NCBI GenBank assembly: GCA_963969595.1
Contig: OZ018408.1
Coordinates: forward strand, 45,137,022-45,201,021
From: Neckera pumila
Taxonomy: Eukaryota > Streptophyta > Bryopsida > Hypnales > Neckeraceae
Length of the DNA stretch: 64,000 nucleotides
Direction: 5' to 3'
Part shown: positions 25,607 through 36,924 of the stretch, piece by piece
Layout of the letters: each line of letters starts with the position of its first letter
How positions within the stretch are numbered: the stretch's first letter is position 1
The notes under the pieces: generated by a model
Told to the model about the DNA's origin: nothing
The model's input: the letters and a program-made list of their open reading frames with translations, nothing else
Databases searched by the model: none
Translations under genes and position numbers: made by a program

Positions 25607-26596
25607 TTTTGTATATCTTATTTGGACTCCATATGAATAAGTTATAGTTTTAGAAGTACTCATTGCCTCCGAGTGTACCAAAAATCAATAGTAGACTCTT
25701 ACAAAACTTTATGTTTTAATTGTGTGTATCTTGTATATCAATATGTAGGAAAAAATGACATTGTTGGTCCAAATGTAGAAGGCACATTTGGAGTAGAGTT
25801 AATAATAAATGCAGACACTTTATATCAAAACAATAAGCAACCTTTTGTATTTAATTAATCTCTACTAAATTGAGGGATCGACTTTTGACGCAAAAGGAAT
25901 TTTGACCATGAACACATATGTAGAAAATTCTTAGTTACCTCACTAAATTGGTCCTATGATCTTTCCACAGAGGTCAAAGACAAGCCCTTCTTTATTCAAG
26001 TCTAATATTAATATAAATTTTCTAGAAGTCAAAAAGCTGTTCCTCCAGCTTTTCACACTGAGCTTCTTTGTAAATTTTTGTTAGTCAATAATTTTTATTC
26101 TCTTCTTGCAAACATTACAAAAATCTATGTAGAACTCCAGAAAATCTTTTGTTTGTTCTCCAAAGTTTGCTCAATTTTTGCCCACAGAAGTCTCAATGAA
26201 TTAGCCCTATGATCTTTACATAAATAAAAAACAAGCCCCTACTTAATTCATAATTCTAATGACCTCTTGCGGCTAAAATTCATCTTTTGTAAAGTAAGAG
26301 GTCCAAAAAGTGACTCATTTACAAACTTGAAGAATTCAACTTCTTGAAATAATTTTTTGTAATTTTTTCTTGAAAACAAATGGGATTGACATCTATTCCA
26401 AGTTGTTCCATAATTTTTGAACCCGCTTTGTGGAACTCATTATAAACTTTGAAGCAAGAATAACAAAAGAGCTCTAAAAGCATTTGACCTCTTTGATATG
26501 TTCACCTATGATACATTGATGAATACAATTGGAACATTAAGAAAGCAATATATATATACTTTTGTGTTGAAGAACACTTTTAGAACCAAAATGGCT
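25607..26596. other. AT-rich intergenic DNA, no gene seen
   Basis: The longest frame (25673-25858) has no ATG and no recognisable motif. Nothing else is supported. Confidence 0.35.
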
Positions 26597-27045
26597 ATTT
26601 TGGGACCTCCTAAGTTCTCTTATACACAAAGGATAGTTGAAGTCAATGTTTTTTTATATGCGTGATTTTTGCAAGTTGGCTACAAGCAAAAGATATTGCG
26701 GCTGTTATTTGTGAAGGAAATTTCACGTTTTCTAGTAAAAATAGCCAAATTATTGTCGTTTTTAAGATCAGTAGCCAAATTATATCTAGATATCACCTAG
26801 TTTTGAGATAGATGTCACCCATTCTAAGTATCACCCAAGTATATATTCCATGAATACTGAAAAAATTGTTGTCTACTTCTTCAAATTGAATAAAAATTCA
26901 TGGGTTAAAGTTTGTCCAACACCAAACTCTTCTATTGCCTGAACAAGTCAATTGCGGACAAGTTTCATAGGTAGCTAAGACAAATCCCGCCCATTCCAAG
27001 CTGCCTCTTGACTTGTCCTGTCAATAACTGGATTATTGTTGTTTC
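26597..27045 (+). repeat. Dispersed repeat R, single unit
   Basis: 26597-26780 matches 30321-30495 (landmarks TTTGTGAAGGAAA and AATAGCCAAATTATTG). 26766-27045 matches one unit of the tandem array at 32219-33305 (landmarks TAGCCAAATTA, CATGAATA, GCGGACAAGTTTCA, CTTGTCCTGTCAATAAC). The unit is cut at its TTAA by the element starting at 27046. Confidence 0.75.
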
Positions 27046-27796
27046 TTAACTCCTAAAGACCTAATCATGTTTTTTTAAGAACATAGCATTTTGGGGCAGC
27101 TTACTACAAATAGAAATATTGTTTCTTTTCTTTGAAATTTTCACAGAACATGTGCCCGAGGAATAGCTTAAGACCCAAAAAAATTTGTAACTTTTGACTA
27201 CATGTTTAAAAAGTTATTGTATAATATGTCATTTTCATTGCTTAGCGGGCAACTTGGGTAGTTCAAAAAAATTCTTAAAAAATCACTTTTGTAAGAAACA
27301 AAAATTTGAAATTGGTTTTTAAGATCTATACATACGTGGAAAGCTTTGAATCATTCCATTTTTATTAATGAGATGAAAATTATGAGGATTCTTAGTTTGC
27401 GGGTAGTTATGTAGTCTCTACTCTAAAATAGACTTTGAAATCCTTTATTTAACTCAATTTTCAATATTTTGAAAAGAATAAAAAACTGGATGTAGATTGT
27501 TTATTACAACATTAAAACCATTGGGATTGGCATTAGGATAAAAACAAGCCCTGAAAGGGGCCTCGAGTCTGCTGCAACACGGAACAGGAGGAAATGCTAC
27601 CCTGCAAAAATTTATTTTTATATTTGGCTGGCCAACGAACTATAGGGTGTAGTTAGTGTAGGACAGTGCAATAAAAGTAATTAAAAAAATATTTTAAAAA
27701 TATTAAAATAAATTCATGTCAAATACTTACAAAATTACAAAATTTTCAAATTGGATGTGGCATATATCATGCCATGTCAGATTGCTATTTTTAAAC

Positions 27797-27845
27797 ATTT
27801 TATTTTTATTTTTATTTTTATTTTTATTTTTATTTTTATTTTTAT
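27797..27845. repeat. (ATTTTT)n tract
   Basis: About eight uninterrupted 6-bp units inside the nested insertion at 27534-28896. Confidence 0.9.
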
Positions 27846-27957
27846 AAAAAAATTTCAATTATATGCTTTTTCATATTTTCATATTTTTTTTAAGTATTTT
27901 TAATCACTATTCATCATTGACTAGTGTGACCCTGTGCCGTTGGCCCAATTTTCACCT

Positions 27958-28048
27958 ACTCCCGGTTCCACTCCTGGTTCTACTTCTGATTCTACTCCTA
28001 GTTCTACTCCCAGTTCCACTCCCAGTTCTACTCCCAGTTCCACTCCCA
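27958..28048. repeat. 12-bp minisatellite, about 7.5 units
   Basis: The unit consensus is TTCTACTCCCAG with C/T changes. Because the unit is a multiple of three, it produces a spurious Pro/Leu/Val-repeat open frame that should not be read as a gene. Confidence 0.85.
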
Positions 28049-28250
28049 ATACCAAGAACGCCACCAAAATCAAAGTAAAAGTAATTTTCTAATTTTTTAA
28101 TCAATAAATACTTTGAAATTCAATAACTTTTGCACCACCGCTCCAAACGCCACGAAACCAATCGGTGCACCCCTCCTCAGCGAGAGCTTTCTGACGGTAC
28201 CAAGCATGCAGCCGGGGGACACATGGTCAGGAAGTTGTCCACGCTACAAA

Positions 28251-28496
28251 CAAAACAAAACAAAACAAAACAAAACAAAACAAAACAAAACAAAACAAAA
28301 CAAAACAAAACAAAACAAAACAAAACAAAACAAAACAAACAAACAAACAAACAAACAAACAAACAAACAAACAAACAAACAAACAAACAAACAAACAAAC
28401 AAACAAACAAACAAACAAACAAACAAACAAACAAACAAACAAACAAACAAACAAACAAACAAACAAACAAACAAACAAACAAACAAACAAACAAAC
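28251..28496. repeat. Compound microsatellite (CAAAA)17 then (CAAA)40
   Basis: Seventeen perfect pentamers (28251-28335) switch abruptly to about forty perfect tetramers (28336-28496). It grows from the same position of a dispersed repeat whose other copies, near 45640 and 46110-46130, have only a few CAAA/CAAAA units. Long open frames through it on both strands are artefacts. Confidence 0.95.
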
Positions 28497-28590
28497 AGCC
28501 TCATTTAAGGTATTGATGATGAATAGTAGTCACTATTCTTTAAAGGGGTTGTGAGTTCCATTGAGGGAAACATTCATAAGAAAGCAGTCC

Positions 28591-28870
28591 TATTAGATGA
28601 TATTTGGAGGTCTTGGAGGGCCGTTTCAGGCATGTTCCCTGATCTGCCCAGATTCAGTGAACGCCGGTACGGGTGTGTCAGAAAGTTTAAAAAAAAAAAA
28701 TTACTAAAATATCATTTTAAGCAAATTTTTTTTTTTTTTTTTTCAAAAAATGACATGGCAGTCGCTTAACCACGTCAGCCAGCTGCTGCTGCTGCGTTCC
28801 CGCAGTCTGGGAATGCATCAGACAGCAGGGGAACTCGGAGCCCTCCAAGAACCCCGAATCTCATCTAATG
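28591..28870 (-). mobile_element. MITE family G, copy 3, inverted (280 bp)
   Basis: The ends are TATTAGATGATATTTGGAGG and CGAATCTCATCTAATG. Internal landmarks are reversed relative to copy 1: GCCGGTACGGG first, then CCACGTCAGCCAGCTGCTG and CGTTCCCGCAGTCTGGGAA. It is nested in the insertion at 27534-28896. Confidence 0.78.
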
Positions 28871-29366
28871 CTTTGAGGGCTCATTTTTTTCCTAGTGCAT
28901 TTTTTAAACCCATTATTAAATTCTTAACAATTTAGTATTTTGATTGATTCTCTACTTCTTTCTGCTTACTATTTGTTTCCTGTATATTGTATAATTCCAA
29001 ATGATCTAAAATTTTTCAAGCATATAGCCAACTTGCCTTGAAGAATAAATCCAAAGAAGCACCACTAGTTTAGAATTCTTTTCATACAAATGAGACATTG
29101 TGAAGTGTAGCTGCCCAATTTTTTTGTAGGGCCTAGAAAGGGAATTTTTGTCAATTCAAATGTTAATATCTTGCAATCTACACGTGGAAATTTTTGAAAT
29201 TATTTCTACATCTTTTTTAATCAGTGTACTACAAGATCCTATGGTTAAATGTGTCTAAAAATGTTTTTTTTTTCCTTCTAAAATTTGATATTTATATTAG
29301 AAATGGTAGTTTGAAGCATTTTTGGTGAAAACATAATCAAAATCCTTCAAAAATTAAAGGACACTT

Positions 29367-30303
29367 TTAACCCCTAAAGGACCAACATGTCTTTTTTGGC
29401 AATATAGAAATTTTGGGCAAGTACATGTAACTAGACATTTGCATATTTTGGGATGAAATTTTAATAGAAGGTGGAGACAAGGAATATCTTTTATATGCAC
29501 AAAATTTGATGACATTTGAAAATATTAGTCAAAAGTAATTGCATGATATGTAGTTTGTTTTTTGACTTGGGCAGTGAGGGCAGATAAAAAAAAATCACTT
29601 TTTTCAAAAATAAAAATTTGAAATTGGTTTATTAGATTATATATACAAGGAAAGCTTTGAATCATTCCATTTTGATCAATGAGTCAAAAGTTATGAGGAG
29701 TTTTAGTTTGCGGGCAGTTATGGATTCTCTACTCTAAAATAAACTTTGAAGTTGTTTATTTTACTCAATTTTCAATATTTTTTGAAAAAAATAAAATCAC
29801 AGGATATAGATTGTTTATGACAACATTAAAATCATTGGAATTGGCATTTTTCAATTCCAAAACGAAGTTCTCAACAATTTAGTATATTGAACCATTCTCT
29901 ACTTCTTACTACTTACTATTTTTGTCCTATATGTTGTACAATTCCAAATGATCTGAAAATTTTCAAGCATGTAGCCATCTTGCCCTTGCCCTGCAAAATG
30001 AATTCAAAGAAGGACAATCATTTTTGGAATTTTTTTCATAATGATTTGACCTTGTGAAGTGCAGCTGCCCATTTTTTTGCAGGGCCCAAAAAAAGATTTT
30101 GCCACATCAAACACTCGTATTTTGCAATCTACATGGCGGAAATTTCTGAAATTTTTCCACATCTTCTCAAACTAGAGTACTACAAGATCCTAAAGTTACA
30201 TGTGTCCAAAAGTGATATTTTTCAAAAATTTGCTACTTGTACTAGAAATGGCAGTTTTGGAGCATTTTTGGTGAAAACATAGTCAAGGAACTTTAGAGGT
30301 TAA
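29367..30303 (+). mobile_element. TTAA-flanked TIR element, family A copy 3 (937 bp)
   Basis: The ends are TTAA-CCCCTAAAGGACC and GGAACTTTAGAGG-TTAA. The interior is collinear with copy 1. Its left TTAA abuts the degraded right end of the element 27046-29366. Confidence 0.83.
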
Positions 30304-30320
30304 AGCCTGGCTGATTGTTT

Positions 30321-30495
30321 TTGGGCCTCCTAAGTTCCTTTATATGCAAAGGGCACTCAAAGTCAATGTTTTTAAATGTGTGATTTTTTGCCGGTTGACT
30401 TCAACCAAAAGACCTTGGCTACTTTTTGTGAAGGAAAGTTTCATTTTATCCAGTCAAAATAGCCAAATTATTGCTGTTTTTAAGACCAATACTTG
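30321..30495 (+). repeat. Partial copy of dispersed repeat R
   Basis: It matches 26597-26780, beginning GGGCCTCCTAAGTTC and ending TTTTTAAGACCAATAC. The two copies bracket the elements at 27046-30303. Confidence 0.65.
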
Positions 30496-31196
30496 GGGGG
30501 ATAACTTAGAAAAATTTAGCATATTACACGTGGCCAAAGATTTAGTACATTTTACTCATTGCTCTTACATTTTTGAAAAATATTTGAAAAATATATTATA
30601 GAGGAATAGGTGAATGACAATTATAATAAATATATGGACACAAATAATCTGATCAATTTGATTTTTTTAGATTTAATATACCATGAAATAAAATATCCTA
30701 GACTAGGGCTATGAGCAAGGTTTGTCTTCTTGCTAGGTCTGAATGATTCAATTATATATCAAAATCATATAAAGATTGTGGTGCAAATGAAGGTTGTGTT
30801 ATATGCTGCATTCCAGTTGCTTTGCTATTATATCACTTGGTATTTTGTATTGTTTGGGTGTAGGAGTCACATTCATTGTAGATACTAAGTATGTTTTGAA
30901 AATTCCTATAGAATGGCATTTATAATTGATAACTTCTATGTGTCCACAACCTTCATTTGTAATTCAGTTTGTTAGGTGTTTAGCAATGTTCTATGGTACC
31001 AGTGAAATCATATATTTTGCGATATTTTGTTACTTATAAGATGTAATTTTGTTATATATAGGATGTTTCTAATTCAAGATCCTTTAATTGTAATGAAGTA
31101 ATGGTATGAAAAATTGGCCTATCTTTCAATTTCAAAGTAAGTATACGGTACCTAAAATTATGACAAATTAGAAAATTAGGTGTTGATATGGTCTAT
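30496..31196. other. AT-rich intergenic DNA, no gene seen
   Basis: No coherent frames, motifs or repeats noted. Confidence 0.35.
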
Positions 31197-32125
31197 TTGA
31201 CCCCTAAAGTTCTTTAACTATGTTTTTACCGAAAACACTCAAAAACTGCCATTTTTAGAACAAGTACCAAATTTTTGAAAAAAAACTTTTCTTGACACAT
31301 GGAACTATAGGATCTTGCAATATGATGACTTGAGAACATGTAGTAAAAAAATCAGAATTTCCACCACGTGGATTACAAGATATAAGCATTCAAATTCACT
31401 GAAATCATTTTTTTGGCCTTGTGAAAATTAAGGCAGCTGCACTTTAGAAGCTCACTTTTCTATGAAAAAATGTCCAAAATGGTGGTGCTTCTTTGGATTC
31501 TTTTTTTTTAGACAAGTTGGCCACATCCATGAAAAATTGCACATGATTTGGATTTCTACAGCATATAGGAAAAATTTAGTAAATAGACAGTAGTAGAGAA
31601 TTATTCAAAACACTGAATTGTTAAGAATTTAATTATGGAATTGAAAAATGCCAATCCCAATGGTTGCAATGTTGTAACAAACAATCTACATCCTACGATT
31701 TTATTATTTTCAAAAAATATTGAAAATTGAATAAAAAAATGGACTTCAAAGTTTATTTTAGAGTAGATAATCCATAACTATCCACAAACAAAAAGTTCTC
31801 ATAACTTTTGACTCATTGATAAGAGGAATAATTCAAAGCTTTCCATGTATACAACTCTAGAAAACCAATTTCAAATTTTTGTTATTGAAGAAGTGATTTT
31901 TTCTGATCTACCTAGACTGCGCTAGTTGAGAAACAAACTATATATCATGCAATACCTTTTGACTCATATTTCCAAATGTCATGAAGTTTGGTGCATATAA
32001 AAGATATTCCTTGCCCTCACCTTTTATTAAAATCTGGGCAAAAAATTTAGAAATCTCTAATGGCACGTACTTGCCTCAAATTTCTATGCAGCCAAAAAAA
32101 TGCATGTTGGTCCTTTAGGGGTTAA
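31197..32125 (-). mobile_element. TTAA-flanked TIR element, family A copy 4, reverse orientation (929 bp)
   Basis: The left end is TTGA-CCCCTAAAGTTC and the right end is GGTCCTTTAGGGG-TTAA. The interior is the reverse complement of copy 1. One flanking target copy has mutated from TTAA to TTGA. Confidence 0.84.
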
Positions 32126-32218
32126 TTAGTCCTTTCTATCAATATACCCCCATAAGTAATATCCCTTGGTCACATGTGATATGCAAAACTCCTTAAGAAT
32201 CTCCCCCCCCCCATGTGG

Positions 32219-32613
32219 ACCAATAGACAAATTATATTTAGGTGTCATCTAGTTGTGATATAGATATCACCAAGTATCACCCAAGTATCACCCAAGTATC
32301 ACATGAATATTGAAGAAATAGTTGGCTACTTCTCCAAACTGAGAAAAAAATCATGGTTTAAAGTCCAAACCCCTTCTTGCACCCACATAAGTCAGTTGCG
32401 GACAATTTTTATGGGCAGGCAAGACAAATCCTACCTATACCCGTTCTAAGCTACACCTCGACTTGTCCTGTCAATAACCAAATTATTATTGTTTTTTAAG
32501 ACCAATAACCAAATTGTACTGAAGTATCATCCAGTTTTGATATAGATATTACCAATTATCACCTAAATATTACAAGAATATTGAAGAAATAGTTGGCTAC
32601 TTCTCAAAAGTGA

Positions 32614-32645
<32 letters not shown>

Positions 32646-33305
32646 AGTCATTGGGTGAAGTCCACCCAACACCAGACCCCCTCTCCTGCTTAGATAAGTA
32701 AGCTATGGATAAATTTCACAGGCAGCCAAGACAAATCTCATCTTTGCCTATTCCAAGCTACCCCCTGACATGTCATTTTTTTAATCGGATTATTATTGTT
32801 TCTTAAGACCAATAGCCAAATTGCACCTAGGTATCATCTAGTTTTAATGTACACATCACCAAGTGTCACCCAAATATCACATGAATATTGAATAAATAGC
32901 TGACTGCTTTTCCAAACTGACAAAAAAATTACAAGTTGAAATCCGCGCCTTCTGGCGCTCGGATAAGTATATTGCGGACAAGTTTCATGAGTAGCCGAGG
33001 CAAATTCCATATCTACCCATTCCAAGCTGCCCTCTGACATATCCTGTCCTTAACCGGATTATTGTTGTTTCTTAAAACCAATAGCCAATTGTAACTAGGT
33101 ATCATCTAGTTTTGATATAGATATCACCAAGTATCACCCAAGTCTCACATGAATATTGAAGAAATAGTTGGCTACTTCTCCAAATTGAGAAAAAAAATCA
33201 TGGGTGGAAGTCTAGACCCCTTCTTGCACCCGGATAAGTAAGTTGCGGACAAGTTTCACGGGCAGCCGAGGCAAATTCCATCTCTGCCCATTCTAAGCTG
33301 CCCCC
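32219..33305 (+). repeat. Tandem array of repeat R, about 3.9 units of 270-310 bp
   Basis: Units start with ACCAATAGCCAAATTG-type sequence at 32219, 32500, 32808 and 33077. Shared landmarks are TATCACCCAAGTATCAC, ATAGTTGGCTACTTCTC, TTGCGGACAAGTTTCA and TTCCAAGCTGCCC. The second unit is lengthened by an (AAAT)n run at 32617-32645. A separate unit lies at 26766-27045. It ends about 390 bp upstream of the CP12 start codon. Confidence 0.85.
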
Positions 33306-33690
33306 ACGACCCCCTGTACCCCTGTACCCCAGTCCTTTAGTTTGTCATTTCCATCGCCGACCACCCACCGCGCACTTCATCTCCCTTTTGTCTCCAGATC
33401 AGAGCTTTTTTTTTCATTTTTGAAGAAGTGCCATAGTGGTGATATAAAATGTTACAGTGGTGCTCCAAATTGCAACATTCATCCACTTATTGGATGTATA
33501 GTATGGTCTTCATCCACAATTAGGCGATTTCATCTTTAATTTCAAAGTTGTCTGGCACCAGAAAGCCAAAAGAAAAAGCCCTGCTCCAGATTCGTTGGTT
33601 GCTGCAGATATTTTCCTGCATTCCTCTTGCGCCACCAGTCTCTCGCTGGTTGTGTTGTGGGGGTCTGTGGAGCGGAGATTCGCATAGGCT
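33306..33690 (+). promoter_or_regulatory. CP12 upstream region and 5' UTR
   Basis: The sequence changes from AT-rich repeat to GC-richer DNA at about 33300. It holds a C-rich stretch (33303-33330) and pyrimidine-rich tracts. No unambiguous TATA box is seen. Confidence 0.35.
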
Positions 33691-35682
33691 ATGGCCTCCC
33701 TCAGCATGGCGTCGGCAGTGGTTTCTTCAGCAGCTGTGTTCGCGGCTCCCGGCTCGGCTTCTTCTTCTTCTGTGTCGTTCTCGACTTCCTCCGCTGTCAA
33801 GTTGAATGCGCCCGTGAACCGGCGGTCTTCTGTTGTCACCATGGCTATTCCACAGAACAAGGAGGACGTCAAGGACAGGGTGAGTCGGCTTCCGGGCTTG
33901 AATGGGAAAGGGGAGCATTCGGTTTGTGGGTTTTGGGTTTTGTAGGTTTTGTGGGTTTGTGAAAAGGGAATGAGTGAGTTGAGGTTCTGGAATTGCCGGG
34001 CGATCTTGTGTTTTTTAGGGCTGTTTTCATTATTTTTGGCAATTTTTGAACATCGCGAATTATAGAGTTGTAGAAGTCTGTCGATTTTCTTTGCCGAATT
34101 GCGGAATTTGTCATCGAGTTCTATTTCCGTGGACTATGAGGTGACTTTGCTGCGGGACGTTTCCCTTTGTCACGATGCTGGTGCTATGCCTACATTTAGT
34201 AAATTTCAGATGCGTCCAGTTGTCCGAATTCCGCAGATTACAGATTCGTAGTTTTTTTTCAATTTTCTTCGTTTAAGTAAAGAAATGTATGTTGGAGTTC
34301 AGTACTATAATCCTTGTCCTACAGGTTATTTTACTGCAGGAAAATGGTTCGCCGATGTCCGCGTTCATTATTTTCAGATTCTTTCAAATTTGAAGAATAT
34401 AGATTTGTAGTATATTGAGGTTCTGTAGTTCATGAACCTAGATCGTCGTCAGTTTCTACGTGTTTTTATTTTATTTTCGGGTCTGCAGTTTTCTCTGTTG
34501 AAGTGGAAGTGCATTTTCGAGTACATTTTCAACACAATTCACACAATATTCGCAGATTAAGGTAGGAGGCTCTAAAAGCGAGCATCTAAGGGCTGGTCCG
34601 CCTTTTTCATGTGGTTTCTTGGATGGGATTATTTTTGGCTCATTTTCCAGACAAAGAGAAATAGATTCTGATTGTAACACAAGTTGTTTCGAATTTTTTG
34701 AAGTATTTTTGAGTTACTTATGAATTTTCAAACAAGATGTGTCATAGGTCCCTATTTATGATCTTAGGTCTTCCATAAACCATTCACTTGCAACTTCTAG
34801 AGAGAAATGTGGAAAGCAAGACAACGATTGGCTCTTGCAATAAATAATAGTTTTTGATTGATCCATTCAATGACTATAGAAGGTCCATCCATTCAATGAT
34901 TATAGAAGGTCCATTTGAAGATCACCTCATGTCCATTCCTGGTGAGTTTATATGGCGGTTCTAAATGACCCTCCAGAAATTGAGCCTCCTACCTTACAGA
35001 TTGTCCAGAATTTGAGCCTCCTACCTTACAGATTGTAGGAAGCGTGTTGTTTGATTATTGATCCATTCAATGACTATAGAAGGTCCATTTGACCACCTCA
35101 TGTCCATTCCAAGTGAGTCTATATGGTGGTTCTAAATGACCCTCCAGAATTCAAGCCTCCTACCTTACAGATTGTAGGAAGCATGTTGATTCAGTGCCCG
35201 AAATTAAGACTTGGTTTCCGTACCTCGAATTGATATCGTTTCTCGATTTTATTTTTACTAGATATAACTTTACAGAACACTCTATTCAATAGCAAGTGCA
35301 GGTTTCAGGTTGTTACATTCTCAGCCTTTTCCTCCAGAATCAGAAATCTTTACGATTTCAACTCGAATATTATTCATGTTTGTCGCTGAAATTATAGATT
35401 CTGTTGGAAGTAGTTTATCTCGAGGTCCAGAACCGCTAGAGTTTCCCGATAATCTTACGTAAAACTTCATGCTTGCAGATCCCTAATGCCATCGCTGAAG
35501 CCCAGAAGACCTGTGAGGACGACCCCACTTCCGCACCATGTGCAGTTGCATGGGACGAGGTTGAGGAGCTGACCGCTGAGGCTTCTCACCAGCGTGACCG
35601 CAAGAAGACAACCAGCGACCCCCTGGAGGCCTACTGCGCGGACAACCCTGAGACCGACGAGTGCCGAACGTATGAGGATTAG
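33691..35682 (+). CDS. CP12: CP12, chloroplast GAPDH/PRK-binding regulator
   Basis: CP12 is a small redox-regulated linker that ties glyceraldehyde-3-phosphate dehydrogenase and phosphoribulokinase into an inactive complex in the dark. There are two exons, 33691-33879 and 35479-35682, joined in phase 0 across a 1,599-bp GT-AG intron. The product is 130 aa, normal for a precursor. Residues 1 to about 50 are Ser/Ala-rich without acidic residues, a typical chloroplast transit peptide. The mature part has the N-terminal Cys pair C75/C84 (CEDDPTSAPC), the family signature AWDEVEEL (87-94) and the C-terminal pair C116/C125 (CADNPETDEC) that binds GAPDH. All four redox cysteines are present, so a functional protein is expected. 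Stop at 35680-35682. Confidence 0.96.
34860..35192 (+). repeat. Tandem duplication inside the CP12 intron
   Basis: A segment beginning GATCCATTCAATGACTATAG occurs at 34860-35047 and again at 35059-35192. Shorter duplications lie inside the first unit, of the CCATTCAATGA..AGGTCCAT tract and of GAGCCTCCTACCTTACAGAT. They lengthen the intron and leave the exons untouched. Confidence 0.8.
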
Positions 35683-36924
35683 GTCACATTCTGCTGCCAC
35701 TTGCAAATTTGCAGTGTGAAGAAGCAGGAATAGAACAGGTGCTTAGTAGGCTGTATACTACATGCGGTTGATACCGCTGTACAGATGTATTGGAATTCTT
35801 TGGGAACAGTGTCTTGAAGTGTCTCTGAAATTCTATTTTCTTATTCCAGTCCCTCGTTTTGCATGAATCGACCTTTTCTGTAGTACACAAGTTACGTCTG
35901 TCGTTCTGCTGGATCAGCCTATATCACCCATCCTGTGTTTGAAACATCTCTACTGATCGATGCGGATTAATGCGTTGTCTCATACAGCGCACTAGGATCG
36001 GCAGTGTAGAACTCTGAAGTCCACCAAACTTGTGCTCAATGCTCAGAAACTTTTGGTCAGCACAGATGGAATACAAATCCCTGTCGAATGCGTTGCTACC
36101 CACTGGAGAGTTGCTAGAACCTCGAGATGCAACAGCTAGCAATTACACCGACATCAGTCCGCTCACAATCCAGTTGCAGCTGTGATGTTTGAGTACTGAC
36201 TTTTGGTTGACATTTGAACATCGTCCTCCCTCCAAGAGAGAGCATTGCTATCATTCTCAGTCAATGTCGACAACGTGAATCCGTCTGCATTTTGGAGCTG
36301 CGTAGCTGCGCCATTCGCGGTGCTCTGTTGCTGAAGTCAAGGTTACTAATAGGCTATCCGGGGCACACAAGCAGACCACTTATATGCAGGTTTTGCCAAT
36401 TAGTGGATTTCAGACCTCCAGAAACGCATGCTGAAGAGTTCAGGATAATTCATGAAATCTCAGCAACCACCAACAGCGAAGCTTTGTGGAGATTATCCCG
36501 TGATTAGTACTCCGTATATTAAGACCAATGCTTGTCAATGGTTTCTCAAGTTGCAACGATCAATTCAATACCATGCAATGCCATTAACTTAGCAACTGGA
36601 GAGAATCGCAAACGAGTAAAAACGTGAACACTTGAGCGTCCACAGCGAAACTGCCATGTGGACATCCCATTCAGCATTGGAAGCCTTCGTTGTAGAACGA
36701 ATCTAAAACCCAGACGTTCGATAGAGCTCTAATTTAGTTTCTGGAGACTTGAAAGCCAAGAGGAGTGAACCTTCTGATATTGAAGCGCCTTCTCCATTTC
36801 GCGAATGTCGGAAGGAAGGCCATAGTAGTGGATTTCTCCTCGTGGCTAGAGGAAGTGTATCGTTTGTTGTAGGGTTTAAGGTTTAGTACACGCAATTGCG
36901 CAAGGAGATTGGTGTTGTGGAGCT
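35683..36924. other. CP12 3' UTR and HemW-like gene promoter, no gene seen
   Basis: The GC content is moderate, as in genic DNA. Open frames at 36214-36507 and 35924-36142 lack ATG starts or motifs. The first several hundred bases are probably CP12 3' UTR and the last few hundred the upstream region of the next gene. Confidence 0.35.

Larger units (their letters stand above)
27534..28896. mobile_element. Nested TIR insertion (about 1.36 kb) carrying minisatellites
   Basis: It sits inside the element 27046-29366. Its ends match as an imperfect inverted repeat of about 25 bp: left TTAGGATAAAAACAAGCCCT, right (reverse complement) CTAGGAAAAAAATGAGCCCT. GCAT flanks both sides, a possible 3-4 bp target duplication. 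It contains an ATTTTT tract, a 12-bp minisatellite, the CAAAA/CAAA microsatellite and MITE copy 3. It has no transposase gene. Confidence 0.6.
27046..29366 (+). mobile_element. Family A/B-like TTAA element, interrupted by a 1.36-kb insertion
   Basis: The left end is TTAA-CTCCTAAAGACC, inserted in repeat R at a site that other R units keep as GTTTCTTAAGACC. The first segment is 27046-27530, where the sequence breaks within ATTGGGATTGGCAT. It resumes at about 28897 and follows the family A right half (compare 5900-6330) to about 29360. The left 200 bp resemble family B (GGGGCAGCTTACTAC) and the rest resembles family A, so it may be a recombinant or a distinct subfamily. The right end is degraded and abuts copy 3 at 29367. 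Confidence 0.7.

Noticed and set aside
28113..28516. Long open frames with KQNKT/NKQT repeats (plus) and FVCL repeats (minus)
   Set aside because: They are translations of the CAAAA/CAAA microsatellite, open in all frames by composition.
33510..33962. Frames overlapping the CP12 first exon, including a minus-strand Glu/Ala-rich frame
   Set aside because: They are shadows of the CP12 transit-peptide exon.
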